Assembly: GCA_900637135.1 (NCBI GenBank)
Contig: LR134353.1
Span: forward strand, 4,774,001 to 4,838,000
Source: Mycolicibacterium flavescens
GTDB lineage: Bacteria > Actinomycetota > Actinomycetes > Mycobacteriales > Mycobacteriaceae
Length of the DNA stretch: 64,000 bases
Reading direction: 5' to 3'
The position numbers were made by a program, and so were the translations under genes. Below, piece after piece: positions 25,530-35,603 of this stretch (its first letter is position 1; every line of letters begins with the position of its first letter). The notes below the pieces were generated by a model that saw only the letters and a program-made list of their open reading frames with translations, ran no database searches and was not told the DNA's origin.

Positions 25530-26626
25530 TCCCCCGCCACCGCGTGGGCCGCTTCCATCAGCATCCAGCCCGCCAGCTGCACCGACAGGTCGCGCTCGGG
25601 CACCTCGGAGGCGTTGACCGCGCCCTCGACGAACTGTGCCTGCTCCCCTGCTGCGGTGGGGATCTCGGCGGTGCGGTCCCAGAATGCGCTGAACAGCGGC
25701 AGTCCGTCGACCACCTGGCGGTTCTGCCACGCCGCCTCCGCGGAGGCCAGCACCAGCGAGCGGGCGGTGTCTCGGGCCGCCGCGTCGTCTTCGCCGTTCT
25801 GCGGCAGCGTCGTCGCGACGAGCGCGAGATAGCGGGCGAGGATGCCGTTGAAAAGGCCACCGTCACCACCGCCTGCGCCCTTGATGACGCCGTCGACCGC
25901 CATGTGTTCGGCGACCGCGGCGGTCAACCGGTGCACCCGGGCGGCGTGCTCGGGGTCGTCGGTGCGCGCCGCCAGTTCCGTTTCCAGCCCCAGCACCACG
26001 CCTTGGCAGTACGTGTACTGCGCCCGCACGAGCGAGCCACCCTTGATGCCGTCGAACACGAGGTGGGTGTCCGGGTCGATCAGGGTTTCGTCGAGCCAGT
26101 CCGACATCTGCTGTGCGCGGCGCAACCGGTCGTAGCGAGCCAGGAAGATCGCGGCCGGGCCGTTGGCGGGCGCGTTGAAGAACTGGTCCTGTTTGCGCCA
26201 GGGGATGCCGCCGCCGTCTTCTGGCACCCACGCGTTCATGAACTGCTCGGACAGTTTCTTCAGCGCCTTGGGCCGCTCGACGGATGCGAGCGCGGCCGCG
26301 CGTTCCAGCGCCAGCGCCAGCCACGCCATGTCGTCGTAGTAGTCGTTGACCCAGGAGAAATTGTTGCGCAACCGGTGTGCGCGGATCTGGCGCGCGATCG
26401 CCTTCTGCCGCTCGGGCCGAGGATCGCGCCGTTGGGCGTCGACGAGGTTGTCGAGCAGATGCGCCTGCCACCAGTAGTGCCACGTTCCGAACAGCCGGTG
26501 CTGCCGCGTGGCGGGCCAGGCGACAACGCCCAGTTGGGTGCCCGGCAGGCCCCACAGCCGTCTGATGTGTCGGGTGGCGATCGCGGCCTCAGCGCTGGCT
26601 GCGCGGTTGGCCCAGAGCTGATCCAT
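25526..26626 (-). CDS. GH76-type alpha-1,6-mannanase-like glycoside hydrolase
   Basis: 366 residues, comparable to Rv0365c. The (alpha/alpha)6 barrel carries the paired catalytic aspartates in NDYYDDMAW (Asp98-Asp99), the hallmark of GH76. Tryptophan-rich segments (WHYWWQAHLLDNLVDAQ) line the groove. No signal peptide is visible, so it is either cytosolic or exported by another route; an enzyme on mycobacterial mannan, LM or LAM is plausible. It starts 15 bp after the upstream RNA methyltransferase gene and overlaps nhaA. Confidence 0.85.
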   Translation of the reverse strand: MDQLWANRAASAEAAIATRHIRRLWGLPGTQLGVVAWPATRQHRLFGTWHYWWQAHLLDNLVDAQRRDPRPERQKAIARQIRAHRLRNNFSWVNDYYDDMAWLALALERAAALASVERPKALKKLSEQFMNAWVPEDGGGIPWRKQDQFFNAPANGPAAIFLARYDRLRRAQQMSDWLDETLIDPDTHLVFDGIKGGSLVRAQYTYCQGVVLGLETELAARTDDPEHAARVHRLTAAVAEHMAVDGVIKGAGGGDGGLFNGILARYLALVATTLPQNGEDDAAARDTARSLVLASAEAAWQNRQVVDGLPLFSAFWDRTAEIPTAAGEQAQFVEGAVNASEVPERDLSVQLAGWMLMEAAHAVAGE

Positions 26627-26641
26627 GGTGTCGATCCTGCC

Positions 26642-27301
26642 TTACCAGGCCGCCGAAAGGTCCCCGTGTTGGGTGATCCAGGTGTGCATCGCGATACCCG
26701 CCGCGACGCCGGCGTTGATGCTGCGTGTCGAGCCGAATTGGGCGATGGACACGGTCAGGGCGGCGCCGGCCCTCGCCTCGGGGGTGATCCCCGGTCCCTC
26801 CTGGCCGAAGACCAGCAGGCAGTCGCGCGGCAACGGCGTGGTCTCGATGCGCACCGCGCCCGGGACGTTGTCGACGGCGACGACCGTCAGGCCGGCGTCG
26901 GCCGCGTGAGCGAGCATCGCGGCGGTGGTGTCGTGGTGGCGCAGCCGTTGGTAGCGGTCGGTCACCATCGCGCCGCGACGGTTCCACCGTCGCCTTCCGA
27001 CGATGTGCACGGTGTCGACGGCAAACGCGTTCGCGGTGCGCACGACCGCGCCGATGTTGGCGTCGTTGCCGAAGTTCTCGATCGCGACGTGCAGGGCGTG
27101 CCTGCGCTGGTCGATGTCGGCGATGATCGCTTCGCGTGTCCAATAGCGGTACGCATCAACGACATTGCGGGTGTCCCCGTCGCGGAGCAAGGCCGGGTCG
27201 TAGCGCGGGTCGTCGGGTGGGGGCCCCTGCCACGGGCCGACGCCGGGCGCCTCGCCCCATTCGGTGGGGCCGGCGGCTTCGGGTTCCGGTGGGTCAGTCA
27301 T
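26642..27301 (-). CDS. TrmH/SpoU-family RNA 2'-O-methyltransferase
   Basis: 219 residues. SPOUT knot motifs: NFGNDANIGAVVRTANAF (motif 1), LVFGQEGPGI (motif 2) and GSTRSINAGVAAGIAM (motif 3, SAM-binding knot). An extra N-terminal stretch of about 50 residues (Pro-rich) precedes the domain. The target is a tRNA or rRNA ribose; which one cannot be told. It corresponds to Rv0380c. ATG 27301 overlaps the upstream lipoprotein gene by 8 bp. Confidence 0.87.
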   Translation of the reverse strand: MTDPPEPEAAGPTEWGEAPGVGPWQGPPPDDPRYDPALLRDGDTRNVVDAYRYWTREAIIADIDQRRHALHVAIENFGNDANIGAVVRTANAFAVDTVHIVGRRRWNRRGAMVTDRYQRLRHHDTTAAMLAHAADAGLTVVAVDNVPGAVRIETTPLPRDCLLVFGQEGPGITPEARAGAALTVSIAQFGSTRSINAGVAAGIAMHTWITQHGDLSAAW

Positions 27302-28193
27302 CCTTCGTCCAGAGCGCGGCGTGGGTCCCGACGAGCGAAACGGTCGCGTACAGCAGCGCCTTGTTGATCTCGCCCTGGGTGCACAGCGATGCCCGCACCT
27401 GGACGGCGTCGCGGGAGGCATCGGGAAGCACCAGCACCGAGGCGCCGTAGACGTCGCATGCGTGGCTCAGCCCGGGTGCCGGCAGTGTCGGCGACACCAG
27501 CACCATCGCCGGCCCACCGCGCTGCTGCGAGACCTCGCGGTATTGCTCTGCCATACCGCTGATCTCGAGACCGATCAGCATGTAGCCGTTTCCGGTGAAC
27601 GCGTTCGGATCGCCCAGCGCCGCCGGGGCGAGCATGGCGCCGTCGGCGCGGAACGCATCCAGACTCGTCGTGCGGATCGACAATCCGGTGTCGTTGTCCC
27701 TGACCGCGGGCAGTCCGACGGGAAAGGCCGCGGGATGGGCGACGGTGGTTCCCGGTGTCCGGTCGCGCGGCGAGTAGACGTACACGCCGCGCACCTGCAC
27801 CTGGTCACGCGCGGGCCCTATGCAGACCGTGCCGGTAAGGCGGTCGGGCGTGGGGGCCGAGAGTGGTTGCAGCTCAAGGTCGGTCGCATCACGACAGCTT
27901 CCGATGCCGTTGGCCTCGATCGGGTGCGCGAGCGCCCCGTACAGGCCGAACCGGATGTCTTCCGGCTTGGCGTGCGGCCCGTCGGCGTCCGCGGGTGACG
28001 CGTCGACGTCGAACAGCACGTAGTCGCCGTCGAAGCGCAGGTTCGACACCGACATGTTCCAGCCCAGTGTGGCAAGGGATTCGCCCAAGGTGGCGGTCTG
28101 CGCGCCGTAGGGGTGAATCGACGCATCGTCTGTGGAGCATGCCGATGCCGCGACGACGACGATCGCGGTCAGCGCCACGATCAGCGCACGCAC
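27294..28193 (-). CDS. Probable lipoprotein, Rv0381c-like
   Basis: 299 residues. Signal peptide followed by a lipobox-like VVAASAC with lipidated Cys19, then an extracytoplasmic mostly beta domain (NLRFDGDYVLFDVDASP, VQVRGVYVYSPRD) with four further cysteines. No enzymatic motif seen. It belongs to the minus-strand run from 29846 to 23679, 12 bp after the SDR. The match to Rv0381c is by position and length. Function unknown. Confidence 0.7.
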   Translation of the reverse strand: MRALIVALTAIVVVAASACSTDDASIHPYGAQTATLGESLATLGWNMSVSNLRFDGDYVLFDVDASPADADGPHAKPEDIRFGLYGALAHPIEANGIGSCRDATDLELQPLSAPTPDRLTGTVCIGPARDQVQVRGVYVYSPRDRTPGTTVAHPAAFPVGLPAVRDNDTGLSIRTTSLDAFRADGAMLAPAALGDPNAFTGNGYMLIGLEISGMAEQYREVSQQRGGPAMVLVSPTLPAPGLSHACDVYGASVLVLPDASRDAVQVRASLCTQGEINKALLYATVSLVGTHAALWTKDD

Positions 28194-28205
28194 GTACGCG
28201 GTGCC

Positions 28206-28982
28206 CTATGTCCGACCACGACCCCGGCCCACGACTTTAGTCATGGCGCGCACCAGGTTTCGCGGCACCACCCGTCCTGCGGTCGTGAGCACCTTGTACT
28301 GCACACCGGGGATGATCACGACCTTTCCCTTCGCGACGCCGGCCATCGTCTCGCGAACCACGTCGTCGACCTCGAGCCAGAACCACGACGGTGTGCCGTC
28401 CATGTCGATGCCCGCCCGCTGGTGGAACTCGGTGCGCACGAAGCCCGGGCACAGCGCGTGCACTCCGACTCCGGTGCCGCCCAGGCCGTTGGCGAGGCCC
28501 TCGGAGAATGCGACCACCCAGGACTTAGAGGCCGAATACGTCGACCCGCGGCCGGGTACCAGGCCGGCGACGCTGGCGACGTTGATCACCGTGCCGCGCG
28601 CAGCGTCCAGCATCGGGGGCAGCACCGCGTGCGTCAGCTGCATGACGGCGGTGACGTTGACGTCGAGCTGCGATTGCAGCAGTGAATAGTCCGCGCTCCA
28701 GAACTCGCCGGACGTTCCGAAACCGGCGTTGTTGACCAGCACCTGAATACCTGCGGCGAGTCGATCGGCGACCTTCGCGCGGTCGGCGGCCTCGGCAAGG
28801 TCGGCGGTGAGCACCTCGACGGCCGCACCGCCTTCGTCGCGCAGTTCGGCGGCAAGGCGCTCGAGCCTGGTCGCGTCGCGCGCGACGAGCACGAGATCGT
28901 GGCCGTCGCGGGCGAATCTGCGCGCGAAGCCCGCGCCGATACCGGACGTCGGTCCGGTGATCAGGGCGACGGGGCGGGACAT
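28206..28982 (-). CDS. Short-chain dehydrogenase/reductase
   Basis: 258 residues. TGPTSGIG cofactor loop, NNAGFGTSG, catalytic Ser in VASVAGL and YSASK (Tyr/Lys). The C-terminal segment (KVVIIPGVQYKVLTTAGRVVPRNLVRAM) matches the DltE/YqjQ-like SDR group active on lipid-like substrates. It occupies, as I recall, the place of pyrE between the Rv0381c- and Rv0383c-like genes. Substrate unknown. Confidence 0.88.
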   Translation of the reverse strand: MSRPVALITGPTSGIGAGFARRFARDGHDLVLVARDATRLERLAAELRDEGGAAVEVLTADLAEAADRAKVADRLAAGIQVLVNNAGFGTSGEFWSADYSLLQSQLDVNVTAVMQLTHAVLPPMLDAARGTVINVASVAGLVPGRGSTYSASKSWVVAFSEGLANGLGGTGVGVHALCPGFVRTEFHQRAGIDMDGTPSWFWLEVDDVVRETMAGVAKGKVVIIPGVQYKVLTTAGRVVPRNLVRAMTKVVGRGRGRT

Positions 28983-29024
28983 GGCTTCAGGCTACTTCCC
29001 CTGGTCGCGGGTTCCGGGCCCCAC

Positions 29025-29846
29025 TTACCGCTGATAGTGCGGTGACTGCCGTCCGTTGCGCGACGGGGGCTGACGCCGTGCGTCGGGCCGGGGCGGCTGC
29101 TGGGGATAGCGCGCTTCGGGGCGGGCCGGAGCGTCGACGCCCGGTGCCGGTTCGCGGCCGGCCGCGGGGGTGAGCGGGCGGCTGGGCGACCCGCTTCGCC
29201 GGGCCAGCGTGCCCTGGCTGCCCTGCGCCATGGCCTGCGGGGTCGGCGGCAGGACGCGAAGAAGGTCGTTGAACTGGCGCACGGTGCGCAGACCCTCGTC
29301 CCACTGCGCACGTGTGCTGGTCACAGGCATGGAGACCAGCGTCCAGTGCTCCTCGTTCCACATGATTTCGGCACAGTCGGGGGCGGTGTGGGCGAATGTC
29401 ACCATCCGCCGGTCGCACGCACGTCGGGCGGCATCGAGGTTGGTGGAGTAGACCATGCGCGGGCCGATCGCCCCGAGCAGCCAGATGTCGTTTTCTCGCG
29501 GCTCTTTGATGCCCTTGAGCCGCAGGTCGACGACGACGTTGGTGCCGACCTTGCGGTGCAGCGCGATCACCGTCGCGACGTCTTCGAGGTCGAAGATGAA
29601 CACCGCCTCGCCGCGGATCTGCCCGAGGACCACGTTCTTCGCGGCGACCTCGCCGACCGTCGACATCACACCGCGCTTCCAGCGTTGGACGATGTCGGTC
29701 GATTCGTGTTCGTAGTCGAAGCCGTGTGACTTCGCCCAGGACTTGCGTCGACGCCCCAAACCGCGTCGACGGTCGATGTCGACGTAGAGCAGCACGGCCG
29801 CACCGACGAAGCACAGCGCGGACAGCGTGAACCAAAGCGGGACCAT
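29025..29846 (-). CDS. Membrane-anchored protein, Rv0383c-like
   Basis: 273 residues. One N-terminal span (4-24), a basic juxtamembrane block (DRRRGLGRRRKSW), a compact domain of about 170 residues (VVDLRLKGIKEPRENDIWLLGAIGPRMVYST, MVTFAHTAPDCAEIMWNEEHWTLVSMPV), then a disordered Pro/Arg-rich tail. Positive charges after the span place the domain in the cytosol. No family motif. First gene of the six-gene minus-strand run; a hairpin separates it from clpB. Confidence 0.7.
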   Translation of the reverse strand: MVPLWFTLSALCFVGAAVLLYVDIDRRRGLGRRRKSWAKSHGFDYEHESTDIVQRWKRGVMSTVGEVAAKNVVLGQIRGEAVFIFDLEDVATVIALHRKVGTNVVVDLRLKGIKEPRENDIWLLGAIGPRMVYSTNLDAARRACDRRMVTFAHTAPDCAEIMWNEEHWTLVSMPVTSTRAQWDEGLRTVRQFNDLLRVLPPTPQAMAQGSQGTLARRSGSPSRPLTPAAGREPAPGVDAPARPEARYPQQPPRPDARRQPPSRNGRQSPHYQR

Positions 29847-29919
29847 TGCGCTCTAGCCTACGTGCAGGTAGCGCCGAATCCCGAACTCATCCTGGTCACA
29901 ACCCGGCATCTGCCAATAT

Positions 29920-29990
29920 CCGCCGCGCGAAATTGCATTCCAGCAGGTGTCTACTCGACATTTCGCTGCCGGAATGCAATTTCGCGGCGG
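29920..29990. terminator. Long imperfect inverted repeat downstream of clpB
   Basis: The left arm (29920-29946) and right arm (29966-29990) pair almost fully through the core GAAATTGCATTCC / GGAATGCAATTTC, with one mismatch and one 2-nt bulge; the loop is 19 nt. It lies 12 bp after the clpB stop in the direction of clpB transcription. It probably terminates clpB. The arm length of about 25 bp and locally AT-rich core are unusual and could mark a repeated palindromic element. Confidence 0.55.
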
Positions 29991-30001
29991 AACGACGGAC
30001 G

Positions 30002-32548
<2,547 letters not shown>

Positions 32549-32604
32549 GACACCTCCCTTTCTGTGGGTACGTGAGCTTGGCGAAAATGCTTGTCGGATA
32601 GTTC

Positions 32605-32630
32605 AACGCCGTCAATCTTGAGTCTGTTCC
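32605..32630 (-). promoter_or_regulatory. SigH/SigE-type promoter of clpB
   Basis: On the minus strand GGAAC (32630-32626) is followed after 18 nt by GTT (32607-32605), the pattern of mycobacterial SigH-type promoters. The predicted start lies about 50 nt before the clpB GTG. The -35 sits inside the HAIR element, so HspR would exclude polymerase. Confidence 0.5.
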
Positions 32631-32637
32631 GCTCAAG
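32617..32637. promoter_or_regulatory. HAIR operator for HspR at clpB
   Basis: CTTGAGT-N7-GCTCAAG matches the HspR consensus CTTGAGT-N7-ACTCAAG with one mismatch. It places clpB under HspR, which is encoded at 39926-40330. Confidence 0.88.
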
Positions 32638-32741
32638 TCTAGTCAATTTTCCGCGCATCCGACGCGGCCACGGCCAGCTTCAGTAACAACACGCCGCACA
32701 ACTGTCACAGTTTTCACAGCTGTATCAGCGAGGCTTGTCCC

Positions 32742-33155
32742 ATGCGTCGACCCACCGCCGTGCTCGCGGGCTTCGCGCTGAGCGCAGTCGTCTCATCGGC
32801 GCTGGCCGGCCCCGCGTCCGCGGCCGGCGACGAAGATCAGGTCCGCGCGGTCCTCGCCGGAATGAACGGCTCGTACAACCGCGCGGATTTCGACTCGTTC
32901 GCCGCACACGTCTGCGCACCGATGCGCGGGGCCGCGGGGTTCGAAGACGGGTGGTACGCCAGCCGCAAGGCCGACGGTCCCACCCGGATCTCAGTCAGCT
33001 CGGTGACGGTCGCGGGCGAACCCGCGGCGTCGGCCGTCGCCACGGTCCGGTTCGCAGCCGCGAACCAGCCCAGCGCCAAGACCTTCGACATCGACTTCCG
33101 GCGCGAGGGCGGCGAGTGGAAGGCCTGCCGGTACCACCCGGCGCGATCGATCTGA
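32742..33155 (+). CDS. Secreted Cys-pair protein (DUF4878-like)
   Basis: 137 residues. Sec signal peptide with cleavage after about residue 27 (GPASAAG), then a small domain with NRADFDSFAAHVCAP and GEWKACRYHP. The two cysteines and the final W-K-x-C pattern match the anchored proteins at 8377-8823 and 19796-20701; here the domain is free rather than anchored. ATG 32742, preceded by a GAGG. The next gene starts 2 bp after the stop. Function unknown. Confidence 0.75.
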   Translation: MRRPTAVLAGFALSAVVSSALAGPASAAGDEDQVRAVLAGMNGSYNRADFDSFAAHVCAPMRGAAGFEDGWYASRKADGPTRISVSSVTVAGEPAASAVATVRFAAANQPSAKTFDIDFRREGGEWKACRYHPARSI

Positions 33156-33157
33156 CC

Positions 33158-34120
33158 GTGCCAGACGACGACACCGCCGCCACGGTCATCATCGGCCAGC
33201 GGGTCCGCACCGGTAAGGAGCGAGAGTTCGAGAAGTGGCAGCGCGACCTCAACCGCGAGGCCTCCCGGTACCCCGGCTTCCTCGGCGCCGAGGTCAACCC
33301 ACCCACCGCCGTTCAACCCGAATGGGTGGTGATCTACCGGTTCGATTCGGTCGCCCACCTGCAGGCGTGGCTCAACAGCGCCACCCGACAGGACGGCCTG
33401 AGCGCAGGCCGGCAGTACTTCGACGGTCCGGCCACCCAGCAGGTCGTCGGCGGTCGCGCCAAGGCGGACGATGCGCTGGTGACCGCGGTCGTCAGCCATC
33501 GGGTCAGCGCCGACGATGTCGACGATTTCCTCGCATGGCAGGAGCGACTTCGCCTGGCCGAGAACACGTTTCCCGGCTTTCGCGGTAGCGAGCTGTTCCG
33601 CCCCGTTCCGGGGGTGCAGGACGAGTGGACCGCGATCTACCGCTACGACACCGCAGCGGACCTCGACCGCTGGCTGGCCTCGAAACAGCGGCGCGACCTC
33701 CTTGCCGAGGGCGAGAGGTTCTCGGACTTCGAACTGCGAACCGTCGACAATTCGTTCGGCAGTTGGTTCGCCTTCGACGAGCACGGCAGACCGGCCCCAC
33801 CACCCTCGGATCTCAAGACGTCGATCGCGGTGTGGGTCGGGCTGTATCCGACGGTCATGTTGCTCACCATCGCCCTGTCCCCACTGCGCCTGCCGTTGTG
33901 GTTGAACCTGCTCATCGGAAACCTGTTGTCCAGCTTGATCATCAGCTTCGTCGTCATGCCCTACTACGTGAACCCGCTTCTGAAGCACTGGCTGCGTCCG
34001 CCGCCGGACGCGTCCCTGGCACGGACCAACGCGCGCGGCCTCGCGACAGTGGCGATCGTCATGTTGTTCTGGGCGCTGACGTTCCACTTCGCGACGGTGG
34101 TCTTCTACCGCCTGCACTGA
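33158..34120 (+). CDS. Tandem ABM-domain protein with membrane tail
   Basis: 320 residues from GTG 33158, 2 bp after the previous stop. Two antibiotic-biosynthesis-monooxygenase (ferredoxin-like) domains in tandem: about 8-100 (VIIGQRVRTGKEREFEKWQ, PGFLGAEV) and about 105-200 (VVSHRVSADDVDDFLAWQ, PGFRGSEL). Three hydrophobic spans follow (near 230-250, 255-275, 295-315). Tandem ABM domains with this tail are known in bacteria as a group without assigned function. Longer readings of this frame start inside the secreted protein gene and are not used. Confidence 0.8.
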   Translation: MPDDDTAATVIIGQRVRTGKEREFEKWQRDLNREASRYPGFLGAEVNPPTAVQPEWVVIYRFDSVAHLQAWLNSATRQDGLSAGRQYFDGPATQQVVGGRAKADDALVTAVVSHRVSADDVDDFLAWQERLRLAENTFPGFRGSELFRPVPGVQDEWTAIYRYDTAADLDRWLASKQRRDLLAEGERFSDFELRTVDNSFGSWFAFDEHGRPAPPPSDLKTSIAVWVGLYPTVMLLTIALSPLRLPLWLNLLIGNLLSSLIISFVVMPYYVNPLLKHWLRPPPDASLARTNARGLATVAIVMLFWALTFHFATVVFYRLH

Positions 34121-34187
34121 CACCGATCCCGGCGCGGCGCGACGCGCGCATGTCGCTGTAAAACCGCACCGGCAGCGGGCATTCCGA

Positions 34188-34193
34188 TATGTT
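34188..34193 (+). promoter_or_regulatory. -10 box TATGTT for leaderless GAP-family mRNA
   Basis: TATGTT ends 7 nt before GTG 34201 and includes the ATG at 34189. Starting at GTG 34201 frees the promoter, and the protein still begins just ahead of its first helix. Confidence 0.5.
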
Positions 34194-34200
34194 CGGCCTC

Positions 34201-34866
34201 GTGGACAAGGGATCGTTGCTGACCGAACTGATTCCCTTGGCGTTGGTGGTGGCACTCTCGCCGCTGTCGATCATTCCGGCGGTGCTCGTGCTGCACACCC
34301 CGCGGCCGCGGCTGACCGGGCTGGCCTTTTTGGCGGGCTGGATCATCGGGTTGGCGGCGCTGACGAGCGTTTTCCTCCAGGTGTCCAGCTTGATGGGTGG
34401 GCGCGAGGGCCAACCGCCGGGATGGGCGTCTTATCTCCGGATCGTGGTCGGTGCGGCACTCATCGTGTTCGGCATCCAGCGATGGCTGAAGCGGAAGAAG
34501 TCAGCCCACAAACCCAAATGGATGCAGAGCCTGAGCACGCTGACCCCGCTGCGGGCGGGCGGTGCGGCGATGGCCTTGACCGTGGTCAACCCGAAGGTCT
34601 TGTTCATCTGTGCCGCAGCAGGTTTGGCGATCGGCACCGCCGGCGGCGGCGCACGCGACGACTGGCTGGCCGTCGCCTGGTTCGTGATCGCGGCCGGATC
34701 GACGGTGGCGCTGCCGATCCTGGCCTACGCGGTCTCCGGTGACCGCCTCGACCGGCCGCTAGTCCGGCTCAAGGATTGGATGGACAACCAGCACGCCGTC
34801 CTGATGGCGGGCATTCTCGTCGTGATCGGTCTCATGGTGCTGTACAAGGGCATTCACGGGCTATGA
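34201..34866 (+). CDS. GAP-family (Sap-like) integral membrane protein
   Basis: 221 residues with about six spans (ELIPLALVVALSPLSIIPAVLVL, GLAFLAGWIIGLAAL, LRIVVGAALIVFG, MALTVVNPKVLFICAAAGLAI). The NPK-containing helix and length match the mycobacterial GAP/Sap family (peptidoglycolipid-addressing proteins, related to LysE-type exporters), which helps move glycolipids outward. Cargo here is unknown. The stop overlaps the converging TetR gene by 6 bp. ATG 34189 would add four residues. Confidence 0.82.
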   Translation: MDKGSLLTELIPLALVVALSPLSIIPAVLVLHTPRPRLTGLAFLAGWIIGLAALTSVFLQVSSLMGGREGQPPGWASYLRIVVGAALIVFGIQRWLKRKKSAHKPKWMQSLSTLTPLRAGGAAMALTVVNPKVLFICAAAGLAIGTAGGGARDDWLAVAWFVIAAGSTVALPILAYAVSGDRLDRPLVRLKDWMDNQHAVLMAGILVVIGLMVLYKGIHGL

Positions 34867-35505
34867 CTCGCCGAACGCAGGCAAACCGAGCTCGGCGGCG
34901 TCGGCGGTCAGGTACCGCGTGACCGTCGGCGCCAGAAGCCGTACCAGGTCGTCGTCGGGCAGCGTGGCCAACGGTGGGATCTTCATGACGAAGCGCAGTA
35001 TCGCCGTGCCCACGAGTTGGCTCGCGGCCAGCAGTGCGCGCAGCCGGGCCTGCTCTCCTCCCCCGAGCTCATCGGACACCGCACTCAGCACGTAGTCCCG
35101 CATGAATCCGCGGAACGCCTCGTGGGCGTCGGAGTTCGAGGTGGCCGACTGCAACATCGCGACCATCGTGGGGCCCGATTCGGGTGACTGCCAGATCCTC
35201 AGGTACGCGCGCACCATGCGGGTGCCGATGTCGGGGTCGTCATCGGGGCCACCGGAAAGTGCAGAGACCAGCGCCCCGGGGTCGACGACCACGTTGAGCG
35301 ACGCCCGAAACAGGTTGGCCTTGGACCCGAATAGATAGAGCACCATCGACGGGTCGACGTGGGCATCGCGGGCGATGTCACGCAGGGTCGTCTTCTCGTA
35401 TCCCTGGGCGCCGAACCGCTTGCGCGCCGCGGCGAGCACCGCCTCGCGCGACACCGGTTCGCCCTGACGGCGACCGCGGCGGGTCGTTTTCGCAGGTGAC
35501 GCCAT
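34861..35505 (-). CDS. TetR-family transcriptional regulator
   Basis: 214 residues. N-terminal HTH at about 18-65: SREAVLAAARKRFGAQGYEKTTLRDIARDAHVDPSMVLYLFGSKANLF. The C-terminal domain (GPDDDPDIGTRMVRAYLRIW) is the ligand-binding helical bundle of TetR_C. It is divergent from the ABC-2-like gene; the shared gap holds two similar palindromes, so it probably represses both itself and that gene. Ligand unknown. Confidence 0.92.
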   Translation of the reverse strand: MASPAKTTRRGRRQGEPVSREAVLAAARKRFGAQGYEKTTLRDIARDAHVDPSMVLYLFGSKANLFRASLNVVVDPGALVSALSGGPDDDPDIGTRMVRAYLRIWQSPESGPTMVAMLQSATSNSDAHEAFRGFMRDYVLSAVSDELGGGEQARLRALLAASQLVGTAILRFVMKIPPLATLPDDDLVRLLAPTVTRYLTADAAELGLPAFGES

Positions 35506-35519
35506 GGCCCGAGATTAGC

Positions 35520-35539
35520 ATTTCAATGACTGTTGAAAT
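35520..35539. promoter_or_regulatory. TetR operator 1
   Basis: ATTTCAA-TGACTG-TTGAAAT is a perfect inverted repeat with 7-bp arms and a 6-nt spacer, 14 bp from the tetR start codon. It is the best candidate for the repressor's own operator. Confidence 0.65.
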
Positions 35540-35575
35540 CCGTCGCCCGCAGAGTTACGCTGCCGATGCGCATTA

Positions 35576-35593
35576 ATTCAACGACGAATGAAA
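35576..35593. promoter_or_regulatory. TetR operator 2, partial copy
   Basis: ATTCAACGACGAATGAAA repeats the TTCAA...TGAA layout of operator 1 with weaker symmetry, 10 bp before the ATG of the divergent membrane protein. Two copies, one near each gene, suggest control of both directions. Confidence 0.5.
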
Positions 35594-35603
35594 AGGCACG
35601 GCC

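Noticed and set aside
28206..28982. Could be pyrE by position between Rv0381c- and Rv0383c-like genes
   Set aside because: The sequence has TGPTSGIG and YSASK motifs of an SDR and no PRPP-binding motif.
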